A DNA stretch of 64,000 nucleotides from Maylandia zebra (GCF_041146795.1 NC_135185.1:24684529-24748528), one strand, 5' to 3'. Positions 13,177 to 51,572 are shown, numbered from the stretch's first letter. Translations and numbers: made by a program. Notes: generated from the sequence alone by a model not told the origin.

Positions 13177-13671
13177 CAAATCAAAATCAAATCAAATCAC
13201 TTTTATTGTCACATCACATGTGCAGGTACATTGGTACAGTACATGTGAGTGAAATTCTTGTGTGCGAGCTTCACAAGCAACAGAGTTGTGCAAAATACAA
13301 TAATGTAAACAAGCAAAATACAAGAATGGCTACATCTGAAACTAATAAATATATGTACAATATATAATAGTATATGCATTTCTGGATGTGTATACTAAAT
13401 ATTTTTCTACGTGTGTGTGTGTGTGTGTGTGTACACATATTTTACAAATTAAATAGAGTAAACAATAAATAAATATATAAAAATATACAGAGTTGAGACA
13501 TGTTCAAAACAGTGGCATTACTGTACAGTAATACATAATGTTGAAGTTCCAGTAGTTAAGGTGAGGTGTCTATGACGTGTTCAGCAGTCTGATGGCCTGA
13601 TGGAAAAAGCTGTCTCTCAGTCTGCTGGTACGGGACCGGATGCTGCAGAACCTCCTTCCTGATGGAAGGAG
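13177..13671 (-). mobile_element. 5'-truncated LINE (L2/CR1-like) 3' end, short copy
   Basis: Nearly identical to the 3' part of the LINE at 44310-45711, including the terminal TGATT-type tandem tail (minus strand) and an internal (TG)n of about 11 units. It is flanked by a 10-base direct repeat, GTTTATTTAT, at 13167-13176 and 13672-13681, which I read as the target-site duplication. Only the 3'UTR and the last codons of the element remain. The high similarity to the second copy indicates recent activity. Confidence 0.88.
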
Positions 13672-13681
13672 GTTTATTTAT

Positions 13682-14250
13682 GTTATTTATTTATTTTTGT
13701 TGTTTTTAGTTTTTTTCAGAGACGGAAACAAGCTCCCATAAACTAGGCTTGATTGTATTAAAAAAAAATAAAAAAAATACATTTTGAAAAATAAAAAAAT
13801 ACAAGTTTTAGATATTTGCACTGTTTATATATAAATATATAGTAAGTTACTACTCGATCAACCACACGTTTAAGCTTATGATCAAGTTGCTGTTTTTGTT
13901 TTCTTAAAGTACAGTTTACAATATATATTTCATACAAAAAAAATATATGTTTACATTTTAGTTAGAATAAGCTTTAAAACTTAAAAAAACGCAGGACCGG
14001 TACACGTTTTATTTTGAAAAAGCAACAACCGGACGTATTATTTTGTCACAATCTTGAAATTAGCCAAGTCTGTGGTGTTTAAAACTTGTGACAGTGCAGT
14101 TGTGTAGACTGCTCACCTGACTGTGGCCACACTTGGCTGTTTCTTATTCAAGGCACCTGCTCTTTAATTAAGCTGCCAGCATTCCTGACCATCTTATCTC
14201 GACTTATTTGCGTTATTTCCAAAGAAAATTTGTTTCACGCGCCAAATGTC
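13682..14250. other. AT-rich intergenic spacer upstream of the unknown + strand gene
   Basis: Very AT-rich, with A/T runs and no coding signal. The last 100 bases before the ATG at 14251 probably hold the promoter and 5'UTR of the five-exon gene, but no individual element stands out. Confidence 0.5.
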
Positions 14251-15741
14251 ATGGCACACAGAAGAAGAAGAACACAACGTCCACTTCCAGGTATCAGTGA
14301 TTACTATTTAATTGTTTTTTCTCCTTAGACGTGGTATTTTCCTAGTTAATTCATTTTCATTTGTGGTGTCAACGTAACATGTGCACAATCTTTTCCAAAT
14401 AAATAAAATAAATAAATCACCTGTATATGTTATTGGCTGTCTTTTGATTTAATCATTATTGCAATGTAACCTACATATAGTTTTCTACATTCAGACAGCA
14501 CTGATAGACAAGCACCCAGCAGTATGGACCAGCTTACTTTAAATTACATGGTAAGAATACTTACCCAATGCCCATCTGCAGGTGCTCTGCATTCTTCTTA
14601 GACCACTTGCATACTGTTGGACTAGTATGACCTTTGTTTTTTGTTAGGAGATGTGCAACATGGAGTCCAGCACAGATTCTGACTCTGAAATCAGTCCAAG
14701 ATGGTCCGACACCAGTACCATGGTACTGCTTGAATTCATCAATTGGGCAATACATGCACACTGACATAATAAGCAAATTTGGAAGTATATAGTATAGTTT
14801 AAGCATTTTTCAAATAGTAGGGGAAAAACAGTTTTAGTGATCATTTAACATATAAAGCCAGACATGCACCGATCTTTGTAAAAATAACTGCCAACTTATT
14901 GATGTTGAACCTCTGGTGGTTGTGTTTAGGGATGTGTGAGCAGTGCACCAGAGAGTGGTGCCTCAAGGAGGGCGTTGCCATTAACGCTTAAGCCTGCAGA
15001 AAGGCATGGCTGTTATTCTTTGGTATGCACTCTCCTCTCATTCATCCATTTGTGTTGAAAATGCACATTGCTGATCATGAATTAAAATGTGTGCGCTTGT
15101 TATGATTGTAGGATTTGGACCCGTACGATGGGAGCTCTGAGGATTCTGACGAGTCAAATGTCAATGTCTCCAGCAGGCAATCGAGGCAGCAGGCAAAAGG
15201 AGGATGTCGACTCTCGGGCCGAAGCAGGCGATGTATCTGTAATCACTCTGCTTCTGTTGCCCTCAGAGAAGGGACAAAAAATGACAAGAGAGACTGTCTG
15301 AGAGAACAGCCGAATCTTCTGGATGTCCAGATGAAATGTGGAAGTGACTCTGACCGGTTGGTCTGCGAACTGGACACTCTTCCCTCTAACAGTGACAGGG
15401 ATGCTTGTAAAAATCTTCCAGAAGAAAGGGTAACTGATTCAGTAACACACAGACAAATCTCTGATATGGAATTGCAGCTTGATGATTCAGGCTTGCGTAT
15501 TACAAGATCCTCCACACTTCACCCACCTAAACCTCAAAGCTCAGTGGAGGGGAGTTCATCTCACATGCTGGGTTGCTCCTCTGAGAGATCTCCCTGCTTG
15601 TGTAACCTTGGATCTCTGTACAAGAGAAAGCTGAGTCTCCCTGGAACAGACATGATTGAGTTGGGACACAGGAAGAAGCAGTGTGTCTTCAACATGGACG
15701 ATGAACAAGAAGGAAACAATTCTGCATCTGAACCATGTTAG
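14251..15741 (+). CDS. Uncharacterised Ser/Asp-rich, probably disordered protein, five exons
   Basis: I do not recognise this gene. Exons: 14251-14290, 14495-14550, 14648-14722, 14930-15022, 15112-15741. All have AG acceptors and GT donors, and the phases join to one 297-residue frame ending in TAG, which is strong evidence that it is real. The protein starts with an Arg-rich stretch (MAHRRRRTQRPLP), then acidic Ser/Asp-rich segments (MESSTDSDSEISPRW, DGSSEDSDESN), a Cys/Arg patch (RSRRCICNH) and a basic C-terminal motif (LYKRKLSLPG, LGHRKKQCVFNMDDE). No signal peptide, membrane segment or folded domain is apparent. The basic clusters would suit a nuclear protein, but that is inference. It lies between wdr20 and dync1h1, tail to tail with dync1h1. 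Confidence 0.8.
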
Positions 15742-15948
15742 AGTTCTTTAACAGTTGAGATTTAAGGTGGACTGAAATACTTTAAATAGTTATTTGGAAT
15801 TGCACTCTGTTTATTCATGAATAGTTAACTTTGAGCACCTCCTGATCGTTAAGGTGGCATTTGGTTATCACTTGCTTAAAATTTAGTCACAGGTGACTCA
15901 TCAAAACCTAATTTTTGTTCAAATGAGCTGCTTAAATCCAAATGAATG

Positions 15949-15954
15949 AATAAA
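15949..15954 (+). terminator. Polyadenylation signal of the five-exon gene
   Basis: AATAAA about 210 bases after the stop codon at 15739-15741, in a context free of other genes. Confidence 0.65.
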
Positions 15955-16801
15955 GTAAAATATTTAAGTCTCCAGTGGTTCATGGAGGTTCAATGAGTGT
16001 CTGCAGTTAGGTCAGTAAGCATTTGAACAATGTAATGTTACCTCAAACAGTTAATGTGATTTTAAGTGCAAACCTTTAGCTTTACTTAAAGGGTTTTAGC
16101 AAAACATGGCCTTTTGGTGTTGTGCTGGTCTGTGCATTCCTTCCTTTTAACCAGATGGTTATGTTGATTTGACTCCTTGGGTTTGAGTAACAGGGAAACT
16201 AGGCTCACCTGGCCTTGTCAGTCTGTCTTCTACTTTTGACCCTCTAAAAGAGAGTGAGTGTATAAAAATGGTTTTGCCAAACAGTTATTGCTGTAACAGA
16301 TATTTTATGCATATTGTCATGAAACTTTGGTAATATACTTACCCCTCCAACCAGCAGGTGGCAGTAATGGATAATTATATAGTTGTGCCTGGCAGCTCAG
16401 TGAAGGTTTCATTACATTTCATTAAAAAAAAGTAACTAAAAGGAGGACTGTGACAGAGGGCAAAAAACAAGTTTACATTTGAGATTTCTTGCTGAACTTT
16501 GCTTTTGTCTCATGTTCAGTCCAGATGTCTTTATATAATTTGGAAAAAAAAAAATCATTCAGGAAAAAACTGTCTAAAGTTACAATGCTGATATTGCATT
16601 TGGGACAATCCATAGCAGCTTCACAAGAAAAAACATTATGTCACTGATGTTTCCTTTGGCATGTGTGTGTGATTCACTTAAACATTTCCTTTAGAATACT
16701 TCCCAGTCTGAACAGGCTCCTAAGAAGAAAAGAGCTCCATAGCAACAACCATGCACGACATTAATTAAAACACAAAGACCAAGCAGTTCATTCCAATGAG
16801 C

Positions 16802-16807
16802 TTTATT
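16802..16807 (-). terminator. dync1h1 polyadenylation signal
   Basis: TTTATT on the + strand, AATAAA on the transcribed strand, 265 bases past the dync1h1 stop at 17072-17074. The 3'UTR would be short, about 290 bases. Between this and the end of the five-exon gene (15955-16780) I see no gene. Confidence 0.75.
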
Positions 16808-17071
16808 CCATCTAAATACAACAACGTGCTGGTTCTTCCATTAAAACATCTTTTTTCCAACTTTCCTTTCCAAATTTCATTTTCTTTTCATTAACCATCA
16901 GACAACGTCTCAACCTTCCAAAACACTTTCTAAACACTAAGAACTGTTACATGTTCACTGCAGTGCCACAAACATCTCTACTACAACTACTATTATGGGG
17001 TAATGAATGTAAGTGATTAAATGTGGTTTGATTATAATCAAGACTTAAAGTGAGGAAACGTCTCGTTTCAA

Positions 17072-43666
<26,595 letters not shown>

Positions 43667-44300
43667 CCTTCTAAGAGCGTCAACGACGACTAGGTGTTGT
43701 GTGAAAGTGAACAAAGAAAAAAGGATGACGGTAACAAGCTGACTGCAGCTTCTACCAGCGGGTCATAGGTTGACTGACTGCCGCTGTCAAAACGTTGCAA
43801 CTGACGCAATCTGTTTTATATGCGCAAAGGATTATGGTATTTGTCGTTCCTTAAATGGGGAGTTCACCGAGCTGTGGTCGTCAAAGACTACAATACCCAT
43901 AATGCAGTTGAATTAATCAGTTTTTTTTTTCTGTCCTTTTGTTAGTACCATGTGCGACAAATAGGGGGAGAAAGGGAGTTGTCTCGAATGATGCAGCTGA
44001 AATAGCTTTTAAAATACAAACTTTGATTTGTGCTATTGTTAATTCAATAATAATGTAATTTTAAAAAATCAAAGGCATGTTGAGGCCCATGTTCTATTGG
44101 GGACTACGAGTACCAAAATAAATTTGATAAATAGATAATTAATGAATTAAATGTACCATTAATAAATTATAATTGAAAAAAATGAATAAATGAATTTATG
44201 GAATGTTTTAAAGAAATTAATTGACATTAATTCATTATTTACTCATTTAGTTGATTAACTATTTCCTATTTTAATTATTAAATGACACACTTTAATATTC
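43667..44300 (-). promoter_or_regulatory. dync1h1 5' flank and probable promoter
   Basis: The first 200 bases upstream of the start codon should contain the 5'UTR and promoter. The more distal part (44000-44300) is AT-rich with short A/T repeats. No TATA box is obvious. Confidence 0.4.
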
Positions 44301-44309
44301 ATTTAATTC

Positions 44310-44539
44310 AAATCAAATCAAATCAAATCACTTTTATTGTCACATCACATGTGCAGGTACATTGGTACAGCACATGTGAGTGAAATTCTTGTGTGCGAGC
44401 TTCACAAGCAACAGAGTTGTGCAAAATACAATAATGTAAACAAGCAAAATACAAGAATGGCTACATCTGAAACTAATAAATATATGTACAATATATAATA
44501 GTATATGCATTTCTGGATGTGTATACTAAATATCTTTCT

Positions 44540-44591
<52 letters not shown>

Positions 44592-45711
44592 ACATATTTT
44601 ACAAATTAAATAGAGTAAACAATAAATAAAATATATAAAATAAAATATACAGAGTGAGACATGTGCAAAACAGTGGCGTTACTGTACAGTATGGAGTGCA
44701 TAATGTTAAAGTTCCAGTAGTGAAGCTGAGGTGTCTATGAAGTGTTCAGCAGTCTGATGGCCTGGTGGAAAAAGCTGTCTCTCAGTCTGCTGGTACGGGA
44801 CCGGATGCTGCAGAACCTCCTTCCTGATGGAAGTAGTCTGAACAGTTTATGGCTGGGGTGACTGGAGTCCTTGATGATCCTCCCCGCTTTCCTCAGGCAC
44901 CGCTTCCTGTAGATGTCTTGGAGGGAGGGAAGCTCACCTCCAATTATCCGTTCAGAGCACCGCACTACTCGCTGGAGAGCTTTGCAGTTGTAGGCGGTGC
45001 TGTTGCCATACCAGGTGGTGATGCATCCAGTGAGGATGCTCTCAATGGCACAGTGATAGAAGGTCCTGAGGATGCGGGGGCTCATGCCGAATCTTTTCAG
45101 TCTCCTGAGAAAGAAGAGGCCCTGCTGCGCCTTCTTCACTGTTTTGTTTGTGTGTACTGACCACGTAAGATCCTCAGCCAGATGTACACCAAGGAACCGG
45201 AAGCTGCTCACTCTCTCCACAGCAGCGCCGTTGATGGTGATGGGGGTGTGTACTTCTCTGCACCTCCGGAAGTCCACTATCAACTCCTTTGTCTTTGCGA
45301 CGTTGAGGGTGAGATGGTTGTCTTGACACCAGTGGGTCAGGGCGCTGACCTCCTCCCTGTAAGCTGTCTCATCACTGTTGGTGATAAGACCCACCACTGT
45401 AGTGTCGTCCGCAAACTTCACAATGATGTTGGAGTTGTTAGTGGCCGTGCAGTCGTAGGTGTAGAGTGAGTACAGGAGAGGGCTCAGTACACACCCCTGT
45501 GGAGCACCAGTGTTCAGTGTGATGGGGGATGAGGTGATGCTGCCCAGTCTGACCACTTGGCGTCTGTCAGACAGGAAGCTAAGGATCCAGCTGCAGAGGG
45601 AGCTGCTCAGTCCTAGATCCTGCAGTTTCCTGTCCAGCTTCGAGGGAACGATGGTATTGAATGCTGAGCTGTAATCTACAAACAGCATTCTCACATACTA
45701 ATTATGCATTT
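44310..45711 (-). mobile_element. 5'-truncated LINE (L2/CR1-like) with reverse transcriptase frame
   Basis: Minus-strand non-LTR retrotransposon. From its 5' side it carries the C-terminal half of the reverse transcriptase and the protein end. Then comes a 3'UTR with (TG)n (44542-44589), and last a 3' tail of tandem TGATT-type units. A 9-base direct repeat, ATTTAATTC, at 44301-44309 and 45712-45720 is the likely target-site duplication. The 3' 430 bases match the copy at 13177-13671 almost base for base. The clade is inferred from motif style and not resolved. Confidence 0.9.
44735..45694 (-). pseudogene. LINE ORF2 fragment, reverse transcriptase C-terminal part
   Basis: 319 codons without a stop. 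Reverse transcriptase motifs: VDYSSAFNT (motif A), [13 protein letters not shown] (motif B), KFADDTTVV (catalytic FADD), then FLGVHL. It ends AIRLLNTS and a stop. In-frame sequence continues a few codons upstream (YVR) before a stop marks the 5' truncation, so endonuclease and N-terminal parts are missing and the fragment cannot move by itself. The Met at 45694 is internal and not a real start. Confidence 0.9.
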
Positions 45712-45939
45712 ATTTAATTCCCTTTGGCACTCTGGGCCCTCCATAATGTGCAACCCTGTGACCTACTACATATTTATTATCAGTACGTGAAACGTGGAGA
45801 ATTGTTTTGTGTTGAATTACTTGTGTTAAAGTCTTTACTCAAGAAAAAGTTATAATCCTTGTTAGGTAATACTTTAAAAAGAATTGGTTGCTTATATTTA
45901 ATAATCTATATTACACCTATATAAAAAGTGAATACTCCC

Positions 45940-46135
45940 TTCTTCTTTTCAGGTTATTGTCACTAGGGGTCGCCACAACTGGTCATCCTATTCTCCCTCT
46001 CACCCTATCCCTAATATCCTCCTTTGTTACACCAACTATCTGCATGTTGTCCTTCACTACATCCATGATTTGTCAATGTGGTCTTCCTTTTTTCCGCCTG
46101 CACGGCAGCTCCATGTTTAACATTCTTTGCCCAAT
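45940..46135 (+). repeat. Dispersed teleost repeat fragment
   Basis: The string around 45965-46090 (GGGGTCGCCACAACTGGTCA, later CACTACATCCATGATTTGTC, then GGTCTTCCTTTTTTCCGCCTG and CAGCTCCATG) resembles a repeat that I recall seeing throughout fish genomes next to many genes. I cannot name the family. Confidence 0.5.
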
Positions 46136-47009
46136 ATCTAAAATATACAATTGACTGAATTAATTGAAGGTTTTCAAAATAAAGTCATAGGACAACACGG
46201 GAAGGCCAAAGAAAATTTGTTCCTTGAGATCATAACACAGACGAAAGAAAATATTAAACAGATCTATAAAAGGACTGATTAACTCTTAGGAAAAGAGAAC
46301 TCAAAAGTGTACCCATAAATGGGACAATACAAAATGTTATAAATGTAAAAAAGTATATATAACCTCATATTAATTTGTTTTTAGAGCTTAGTGCTAGTCC
46401 TCCAGAAATGCAGTCCCAGATTGGTTTTAACTAGCACAAATATTTTGACTTTTAACCACACAGATGATGTGAAAATGAATCAGATTCTCTCAACACTATC
46501 AAACTCAAAAGCGAGAAAAGTATATTCCCTGGCACATGAAAGTTGTTGTGGTAATTCCATAAATAAGGTGACAGACAGGAAATCTGAATGCAATGAATCT
46601 TTCTTTCTTTCTCATTTCTGCATGTCATGCTGCTCACAGGTGAATAAGACTGACTTAAAGTTCATCAGATCACTTTACAAACACATTCTACTATTGAATT
46701 CAGATATGCATTTAGTACATCTGAATACAATACGAGATTTATCCAGCCTGTTCTGGGCAAATGAGTATAGCAACAAGGTCCGCCATGTAGGTGTGCCTAA
46801 GTAATGCATCATTTTTTGCGCAGTCAGCTCTCTCCTAATAAGCAATTAATGACTGGAATATATTTCCCCAAAATTTGAAAACTTGTATAGATTTCTATCT
46901 TTAGTCATGATATATATTAAAAAAATGATTTTGAGGACTTCGTCTTGTGAGCATTCATTTCATTATGACTGCTTAATTTTTTATGTAATTCTGTATATAT
47001 GTGATTAAA

Positions 47010-47057
<48 letters not shown>

Positions 47058-47704
47058 CCCCTGTTGATAGATTTTAACTTATATACTTTAACTGCAGATA
47101 AAAGTTAGCTAAACTTTCTTTCCTTTTGTGTGTAGATTTGTATCTAAAGTTCTGTAAAATAATAACTAAAGCTTTAAAATAAATGTTATGGAGTACAAGG
47201 TACAGCATGTGCATTCAAAATGGAGCAGAAAAAGAAAGTAGCCTAGCATATTTTTAACTATATGAAAAGTGTGTTTGAGTAAAGTACTCTTTCCATCCCA
47301 TTGTTAGACAGTAATAGTGGCATGGTGGGAATGGGGCCTCTGGACATGTGGTCTATCGGCACTCCATGGGATCACATTTAAATCAAGTGTCATGAGTGGG
47401 CCCCACCCCGGCAGGACAATGTGAGAAGTATCGCCCCAAAAAGTTTTCAGAAACTGCTGGAAGAACAGGACAAAGAGCCGGAACAAGTCCCTTCTACAGA
47501 GACCCCACCCACAAACCCACAGGACAAAAAAAAAAAAAAAGATCACATCTCAATCTCCCTTTGCCTTTTCATCAAGAAGGCAGACCCACCAGCACATGAT
47601 ATTACACATTTGATAATAAAATAAAATGTCATGTACCAAATTGAGCTTTTTGAGTATGATTATATATGCAGAATAAGAAGTAGGACACAATCGTTCTGGT
47701 CATG
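46136..47704. other. Intergenic region without recognisable gene
   Basis: AT-rich, with one microsatellite (47012-47050). A 137-codon open frame at 46391-46804 has no recognisable motif and no splice or promoter support. 47300-47560 is somewhat more complex but matches nothing that I know. Confidence 0.6.
47012..47050. repeat. (TG)n microsatellite
   Basis: About 19 perfect TG units, not associated with a LINE copy here. Confidence 0.9.
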
Positions 47705-47710
47705 TTTATT
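47705..47710 (-). terminator. Candidate polyadenylation signal of the tmem30-like gene
   Basis: TTTATT on the + strand, AATAAA on the minus strand, about 610 bases after the stop codon. No closer hexamer looks better, but this is position-based. Confidence 0.5.
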
Positions 47711-48319
47711 TAAATAAATACCAACATAAAGTAAAGCATGAGTTTCAAAGAGTAAACAGTTCAAACTGGAACAAGTTAAGAGAAAATATAATTAGGGGCT
47801 TAGCCTATACACCGCATCCCTGAGTAACAGCAACATTTGCAACTTCTATTACACACCCCACAGATTAAATAGCTTTTCAATGATTTATGGCTTTAATATT
47901 GTTACTGAGTTAAAGTGAGAATGCAGCTCAGTTTTTGATGACAAAAGCATGTTTTTAAGAGGTCTGCTGGCAATGACTATTTGTTGGCTAGACAAGTAAA
48001 GGATTAGTTTACAGATGTGCCGGTGGACAACTATATATACCAACATTTAAAAAAAATAAAATAAATTATGCTAGCTCACTAGTTGCATGGAATCAATACA
48101 GTAACATCAGCATCAAGTCCTTTGAAAGTTAAAAACAGACTTTGTCTGCACCTCCGGAGATAAAACTTCATACCCAGGATAAAATACGTAATTTGAGCAT
48201 TTCACATGAGGACTAAACCGCACCTTGATCACCTCATCGAATGAAGGCCAAAAAGACGGAAAGGATAATTGAAAACGTTGATCGAGTCGATACATCCGCT
48301 GAAGTCCATGACAAGATGC

Positions 48320-51300
48320 TCATTCCTCATCGGGGAACTTGAATTTAGCATAGACGATGAGCATAACTACGGACATCACGACACACAGGGAACCAATCAC
48401 GAGGTAGGCAATGCCGAGGAATTCATTGCTTCCACCCATCCAGGACACATTGCTGAACACAATCTTCTTCGCCCCATTAAAAGCCCGAACAGGATAGTCT
48501 GGGGCACAAGTGTTAAGGATATACACTGAGAATAGATACAAATGGATACCAGTTGTGGAAAACAATAACACTAAAGCAGAAAAGACATAAGTTATATCAA
48601 AAAGTACATTTTTCATTCCATAAAAATCTGTCTTGCTTGTATTGCAAACAAACAAATATATTTAAATGTTGTATTGAAAGTATTCAAACTTACAGCCCTG
48701 TTGTCTAAATTGGGCGATATGGAGAACTTTACATAAGTCCTGCCTTGGCACAGGACAATCAAAAGCTATTTGCCTAGCTTGTTTACCTATGTCAGAAGAT
48801 TTGCCTGTTTTTTTGGTCACCTTAAAGAACTCCTGAGTCATTGTGCTCAAGCCAGTGCTCTGGTGAACAGAGACACACCCAACCCGTTGAACAGGTTACG
48901 AATACACTGCTGTGGCTGTAACACGACACTGGAGCCTCGTAAATCTTTAAATCGTGGAATTTTTTATTTTTTAAACAGCAGGCTATTTTGTAAGTGTTAA
49001 ATATCATTGGTTTCATATCATCATTTATACATGTGTATAAATACATATATTATAAATATGCATCATCCTTTAAATCATCGTATATTCTGTAATGAGTACA
49101 AGGATACTGTAGGTGATGTCAATCGTGTAGTTTCCAGCTGGGAGACCCTTTTGATAATCCCCGCTTGCATCGATTCGTCGATACAGCTTTCTGAAATTTG
49201 GCAGTGCTGCCCTCCTCATCCACACCAGGAAATCTTGATTCACAAACCCGTTGTTACTACGATCTGATGCGTCCAACTCATAAGCAGGCTTGGCCCAATT
49301 TATGGGTTTCACAGTACCTGCAAGTCAAAGTAGGCCAACATTTACCAAAGTATGTTAAGTTCCTGGAATGTGCACTTTATTACCCTCTATTAAACACAAC
49401 TTAAGATAAAATTAAACTAAAGGTACTACCATTGAAGGCATTCTTCAGAGGTGTAACGCTTGGATTTCTGTATTTGATGTTGTAGTCTGTCCACCACGCT
49501 ATTCCTTTTCCATCCAAGGTCACGTTATTTGTTGTCCCATTGACGGTCCGAGTCAGCGTGAAAGTGTCTTTAAAAGAAAAAAAAAAATTAACACTTCCTT
49601 TTATAGAAGATACTTTAATCTCCACAATTACTAGAGATCCCATACAAACCATTGAACATGCTGTTTGCTATTGATCCACATGGCACAATTGGTTTTTTGC
49701 TGCTGTCGTAGTTATAGGGGGAACAGGAACTACTGGGGCTCTTCAAGAGATACAGACATTTTTTTTAAATTCATGGTCTGTAAGATTTACATGAATTACA
49801 GAACTGTAAAAGTAAATTCAGCACAGCTTTAGAAACTGCATGTTTTTACACATCCAAGTCTGTGCATGTCTGTGAAATACTGTGTGTTCTTAACTCACTG
49901 TAAAGTAACTCAGGTCTCCATATAGCTGATTATCGTCTTTGGATGCCCCATATCTTCTGTAGTTTTGGAAGTAGTTTGACAATCCGTAATAAAAGAACAC
50001 AGGGCCCTGGATTAAGGAAAACAAAACCCACATAAAAAAAAAAGCAATAACCAAAAAACCCCACTGAATTGAGAGGCAGGAGTACAGTTATGCTGGCATA
50101 AATTATATAAAATAAGGATCCATCCCAACCTGAAACAGAGTAGTGAGGGTGAAGTTCAGTGAGCACTTGCAGTTTGCTATATCTGACTGGGAGCAGCTAG
50201 AACATGGTGATCCGTTGCTATCCCCAGTGTAGTCCAACTGTGTGGGAAAGAACATCAAAGTATGAATTCTTACTTCTCAAAAACACCTATTTTTATTCTT
50301 GTAATCAAGTCTGTAAGCAGACAGCATGGTCAGTAACTGTTTATAAGAATGATCCCATATATCAATTTTAATGTTTAAAGACTGTTTAATAACAGGGGCG
50401 GATCTAAAGAAATTTTCTTAGGGTGGCATGAGGGTGGCAGAGAAATCAAATGGGGTTGCAAAATCAAAGCCTTTTTTTTTTTTCAAACACATATGCAGGT
50501 GATGACATATGGTTAAAATGATTCAAATGCAGTAAATATACATGCTTTTCATATAAATATTGTCTATAACTTAATTATTTTCTGTAGCCCACATAATTAA
50601 ACATGTTAGTTTCACATAGAATCCACATAAAACACGTGAATTTTGATTCTATGTACTCTATAGCCAGTTTAATAAATAAATATATAGCACAATATGTATA
50701 AAATTCAGAAAGCTACACAACATGGAGCGGTGTTGTTCAAAATGTGCTCTGGCACAATCATAGGCATGGCTTTCTGCTGAAAACAAGAAAAAAGCCGGTC
50801 CTGCTATGAGCTGAACCATTTGTTAATGGTGTAGGGCAGCGGTCCCCAACCCCCGGGCCTCGGACCGGTACCGGTCCGTGAGTCGTTCGGTACCGGGCCG
50901 CGAGAGTTGAGGCTCGGGTGTGAAATGTATGGTTTTCAGGGTTTTTAATCGGTTTTCAGCGTTATTTTGTTATCGTTTTTATCGTTAACTCGGTTTTCCT
51001 GGGTCTTTTCACGTGTGTTATGAATAAATCTTTTTTTCGGTACCGGTACTAGTTTTATTTTGTTGTATTTTTCCGTGACACCTTAAAGGCCGGTCCGTGA
51101 AAATATTGTCGGGCATAAACCGGTCCGTGGCGCAAAAAAGGTTGGGGACCGCTGGTGTAGGGGGCTAACACTATTCAATAAATTCAAAGTTAATGGTATC
51201 TTATTTTAATAAACAACACTGTCATGTGCAAAACTAGGGTGACACTTGGGGTGGCAAGAGATCATTTTAGGGTGGCACATGCCACCATTCTAGATCCGCC

Positions 51301-51572
51301 CCTGTTTAATAATTATAATTATTTTAAAAAGTTGTCATTTGATTGTTCATCCTAGGCATATGCTTTCAGTGTGGAGGTCATACCTCTAACACCTGGATGC
51401 TCCTGGAAGTGACAAGGAGAGCGACTCCAATGCCGATGAAGGCCAGCCCAATGAGGACAAATCCTGGGATTACAATTCCAGCAGAAAGTATAGGCTGCCA
51501 TGCCGGAAGCCTTTGCTGGGTGAAGGCGGTGTTGTCTGGCCGGTTGGCTGACTCTGACTCTTGTTTCACCAT
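48320..51572 (-). CDS. TMEM30/CDC50-family P4-ATPase beta subunit, seven coding exons
   Basis: CDC50 proteins are the obligate partners of P4-ATPase lipid flippases, needed for export from the ER and for flipping phosphatidylserine and phosphatidylethanolamine. Exons: 51572-51384, 50237-50130, 50006-49899, 49740-49650, 49567-49430, 49317-49108, 48498-48320; 340 residues, all phases consistent. Typical family features: [17 protein letters not shown] before the first membrane segment (about residues 28-52), paired cysteines ([15 protein letters not shown]-type [16 protein letters not shown]), several N-glycosylation sites, [26 protein letters not shown] second membrane segment ([14 protein letters not shown]) precedes a short acidic tail. 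The tail (SWMGG, KFPDEE) resembles TMEM30B, but the exon structure is unlike single-exon mammalian TMEM30B, so paralogue b or c is open. Two in-frame Mets lie upstream; the start at 51572 fits family length best. Confidence 0.92.
50393..51304. mobile_element. Non-autonomous hAT-like DNA transposon in intron 1 of the tmem30-like gene
   Basis: Perfect 14-base terminal inverted repeats (CAGGGGCGGATCTA at 50393-50406 and its complement ending at 51304), flanked by an exact 8-base duplication TTTAATAA (50385-50392 and 51305-51312), the hallmark of hAT insertion. About 594 bp without the inner element. Contains short GGGTGGCA repeats near both ends and no transposase frame. Confidence 0.92.
50837..51154. 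mobile_element. Second hAT-like element nested inside the first
   Basis: 318 bp with perfect terminal inverted repeats of at least 15 bases (CAGCGGTCCCCAACC and its complement) and an exact 8-base duplication GTGTAGGG (50829-50836 and 51155-51162). The interior repeats CCGGTCCGTG several times. It inserted after the outer element, giving a relative age order. Non-autonomous. Confidence 0.93.

Noticed and set aside
46391-46804. 137-codon + strand frame between the LINE and the tmem30-like gene
   Set aside because: AT-rich, no recognisable motif, no splice or promoter evidence; consistent with chance.
47396-47624. Two overlapping 67-codon frames with Lys run
   Set aside because: Short, low-complexity, around an A-run; no other support.
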